Assembly (NCBI GenBank): GCA_020061965.1
Contig: JAGUXG010000182.1
Span: 1 to 6,511, forward strand
DNA length: 6,511 nt
Direction of reading: 5' to 3'
From: a bacterium
GTDB taxonomy: Bacteria; UBA9089; UBA9088; JAGUXG01
The position numbers were made by a program, and so were the translations under genes. Shown piece after piece: positions 5,350-6,511 of this stretch (the first letter of the stretch is position 1; every line of letters starts with the position of its first letter). The notes under the pieces were generated by a model. The model was not told the DNA's origin and ran no database searches. It saw only the letters and a program-made list of their open reading frames with translations.

Positions 5350-6399
5350 CTAACCAGCTCCTTGAATCTCATTTTGAATCAGCTTTGCCCTTTCTTTATC
5401 TCTTTCAGAAGAAGAAAGCTCTTTGCCCAGAAGCATCTGAAGATGAGCGGGCTGGGTGATGATGAATAGCTTATTTAGAGCAGAATATGGAATCTTATCT
5501 AAGAAGCCTGTTGCGACACCAAGTCTTGTTCTAGAAAGGAGTTCCATTGCCTCTCTGCTTGATATAAGGCTGGCGTTGGTAAGCACGCCGTATGCCCGCT
5601 TAAATCTATCTTCTATCTTTGGACCGCCTTTCGCTGCTATCTCCTCTCTTGACTCTCTCTCATATTCTATAATCTGCTTTACCACCTTCTCTAAGCTCTC
5701 AATCAGTTCCTCTTCCCTTCTGCCAAGGGTTATCTGATTGGAGATTTGAAAGAGGTCGCCAAAGGCTTCAGAACCTTCTCCATAGAATCCTCTTGAAACA
5801 AGACCTACCCTTGAGAGTGTAGGCAGAATCTTTTCTATTTTGCGATTCATAGATAGGCCAGGAAGGTGAAGCATACAAGAGGCGCGCAAGCCTGTGCCAA
5901 CATTGGTTGGGCAGGCAGTGAGATACCCAAGATCAAGGCTATAAGCGTAATCAAGGTGAGCAGAAAGAAGGGAGTCAATCCCAGAGACCATTTGCCATGC
6001 ATCGGCAAGAGAAAGTCCTGAGGATAGGACCTGAAACCTGATGTGATCTTCCTCATTCACCATTAAGGAAAGAATCTCCTTATCAGCAACAATAAGCAAA
6101 CCTTGTTTTACAAAGACAAACTCCCTTGAGATTAAGTGTCTCTCTACAAGAAACTGCTTTTTGAGTCCGTCAAGCTCCTTTATCTTAAAAGATTCAGAGC
6201 CCCCAAAGTAGTCTATTTTATTCACGGCATCTTTTATCTTATCTGCCACAGCATTCAAGTCTTTGGTGCTTGCCCAATGGGAGAATGGAAAACCCTTTAT
6301 ATTTCTGGCAAGCCGTATCCTTCCTGAGATAGCAATATCTGCTTCAGGTCCTGTTGCCGAAAGCCAAGTTGGGGTCTCTTTGATATATTTTTCTAACAT
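5350..6399 (-). CDS. mcsB: Protein-arginine kinase McsB (ATP:guanido phosphotransferase)
   Basis: A cytoplasmic kinase that phosphorylates arginines on proteins, in Bacillus marking them for ClpC-ClpP. Numbered from the ATG at 6399 (349 residues): SGRIRLARN (25-33) of the ATP site, NEEDHIR (115-121) with the catalytic acidic pair, ACPTNVGTGLRAS (162-174) with the conserved Cys163, and YGEGSEAFGDLFQISNQ (206-222). RDKERA (333-338) matches the RDxxRA phosphoarginine-sensing motif that distinguishes McsB from creatine and arginine kinases. The length equals that of known McsB. The frame stays open upstream to the window edge, and a TTG at 6495 would add 32 residues. Those would be encoded by a spacer repeat and resemble nothing in McsB, so the ATG before LEKYIKETPTWLS is preferred, although no Shine-Dalgarno site precedes it. 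mcsA, ctsR and clpC are not in the window; mcsA could lie just upstream. Confidence 0.95.
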   Translation of the reverse strand: MLEKYIKETPTWLSATGPEADIAISGRIRLARNIKGFPFSHWASTKDLNAVADKIKDAVNKIDYFGGSESFKIKELDGLKKQFLVERHLISREFVFVKQGLLIVADKEILSLMVNEEDHIRFQVLSSGLSLADAWQMVSGIDSLLSAHLDYAYSLDLGYLTACPTNVGTGLRASCMLHLPGLSMNRKIEKILPTLSRVGLVSRGFYGEGSEAFGDLFQISNQITLGRREEELIESLEKVVKQIIEYERESREEIAAKGGPKIEDRFKRAYGVLTNASLISSREAMELLSRTRLGVATGFLDKIPYSALNKLFIITQPAHLQMLLGKELSSSERDKERAKLIQNEIQGAG

Positions 6400-6417
6400 C
6401 TGAAATTGAAAATCTAA

Positions 6418-6478
6418 AATTTCCCATTTTCCGCACCCTTTGATAAGGTTTAACAAATTGAAAGGAAAATGGGAAATT
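6418..6478. repeat. 15-bp perfect inverted repeat upstream of mcsB
   Basis: AATTTCCCATTTTCC (6418-6432) and GGAAAATGGGAAATT (6464-6478) are exact complements separated by 31 nt. The 14-nt core also recurs at 5305-5318. The stem is AT-rich and has no T-tract on the mcsB side, so it does not look like a terminator. It may be a dispersed spacer element or a leader hairpin for mcsB. The remaining edge sequence (6479-6511) shows nothing recognisable. Confidence 0.7.
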
Positions 6479-6511
6479 AAAGAAAAAATCTTCAAATTCC
6501 TATTTTTCGCA

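Noticed and set aside
5456..5737. Plus-strand ORFs over mcsB, pilT and the acyltransferase gene
   Set aside because: All are mirror frames of strong minus-strand genes, with low-complexity Ser/Leu-rich translations and no ribosome sites or domains.
6400..6495. Upstream extension of McsB from a TTG at 6495
   Set aside because: The extra 32 residues are the translation of the inverted repeat spacer and match nothing in McsB; the known N-terminus begins just before the W-L-S segment.

Overview
The window reads as one stretch of an uncultured, moderately AT-rich bacterial genome. Every gene that can be supported lies on the minus strand, so transcription runs from high to low coordinates. The combination of a PilT-type pilus ATPase with a McsB-type arginine kinase, tight gene packing and low-complexity repeats in the spacers suggests a non-Firmicutes candidate-phylum lineage (Omnitrophota- or Desantisbacteria-like). 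This is an impression from style and gene content, not a demonstrated placement.

Layout in order of transcription. A spacer at the right edge (6400-6511) carries a perfect 15-bp inverted repeat. It is followed by mcsB (protein-arginine kinase, 6399-5350), a 71-nt spacer holding another copy of the same repeat word, and pilT (twitching ATPase, 5278-4166). After 31 nt comes a sugar cassette: a Gfo/Idh/MocA oxidoreductase (4134-3130), a left-handed beta-helix acyltransferase overlapping it by 4 nt (3133-2501), and a family 2 glycosyltransferase 4 nt further on (2496-1786). A 194-nt spacer (1785-1592) contains heptamer repeats in inverted orientation, a small hairpin and a possible promoter. Then come a DegT/DnrJ/EryC1 aminotransferase (1591-485) and, overlapping it by 11 nt, the start of a polytopic membrane glycosyltransferase of GT39/PMT type that runs off the left edge (495-1).

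How the genes may work together. Oxidoreductase, aminotransferase and acyltransferase form the same trio as WbpB/WbpE/WbpD (WlbA/WlbC/WlbB), which convert C3-OH of UDP-GlcNAc uronic acid to 3-keto, 3-amino and 3-acylamino. A 3-acylamido nucleotide sugar is therefore the likely product, although the dehydrogenase that makes the uronic acid is not in the window and the exact substrate is not proven. The GT2 enzyme resembles polyprenyl-phosphate sugar synthases, and GT39 enzymes use polyprenyl-phosphate sugars outside the cytoplasmic membrane. The block could thus build and deliver a modified sugar to a surface glycan or glycoprotein. McsB and PilT are unrelated housekeeping or motility functions on the same strand.

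No RNA gene, CRISPR array, insertion sequence or convincing intrinsic terminator was seen. No clearly new biological system is evident. The most unusual items are the loss of the DxD aspartates in the GT2 protein, the two families of spacer repeats, and a possible 9-codon coupling ORF before the oxidoreductase.
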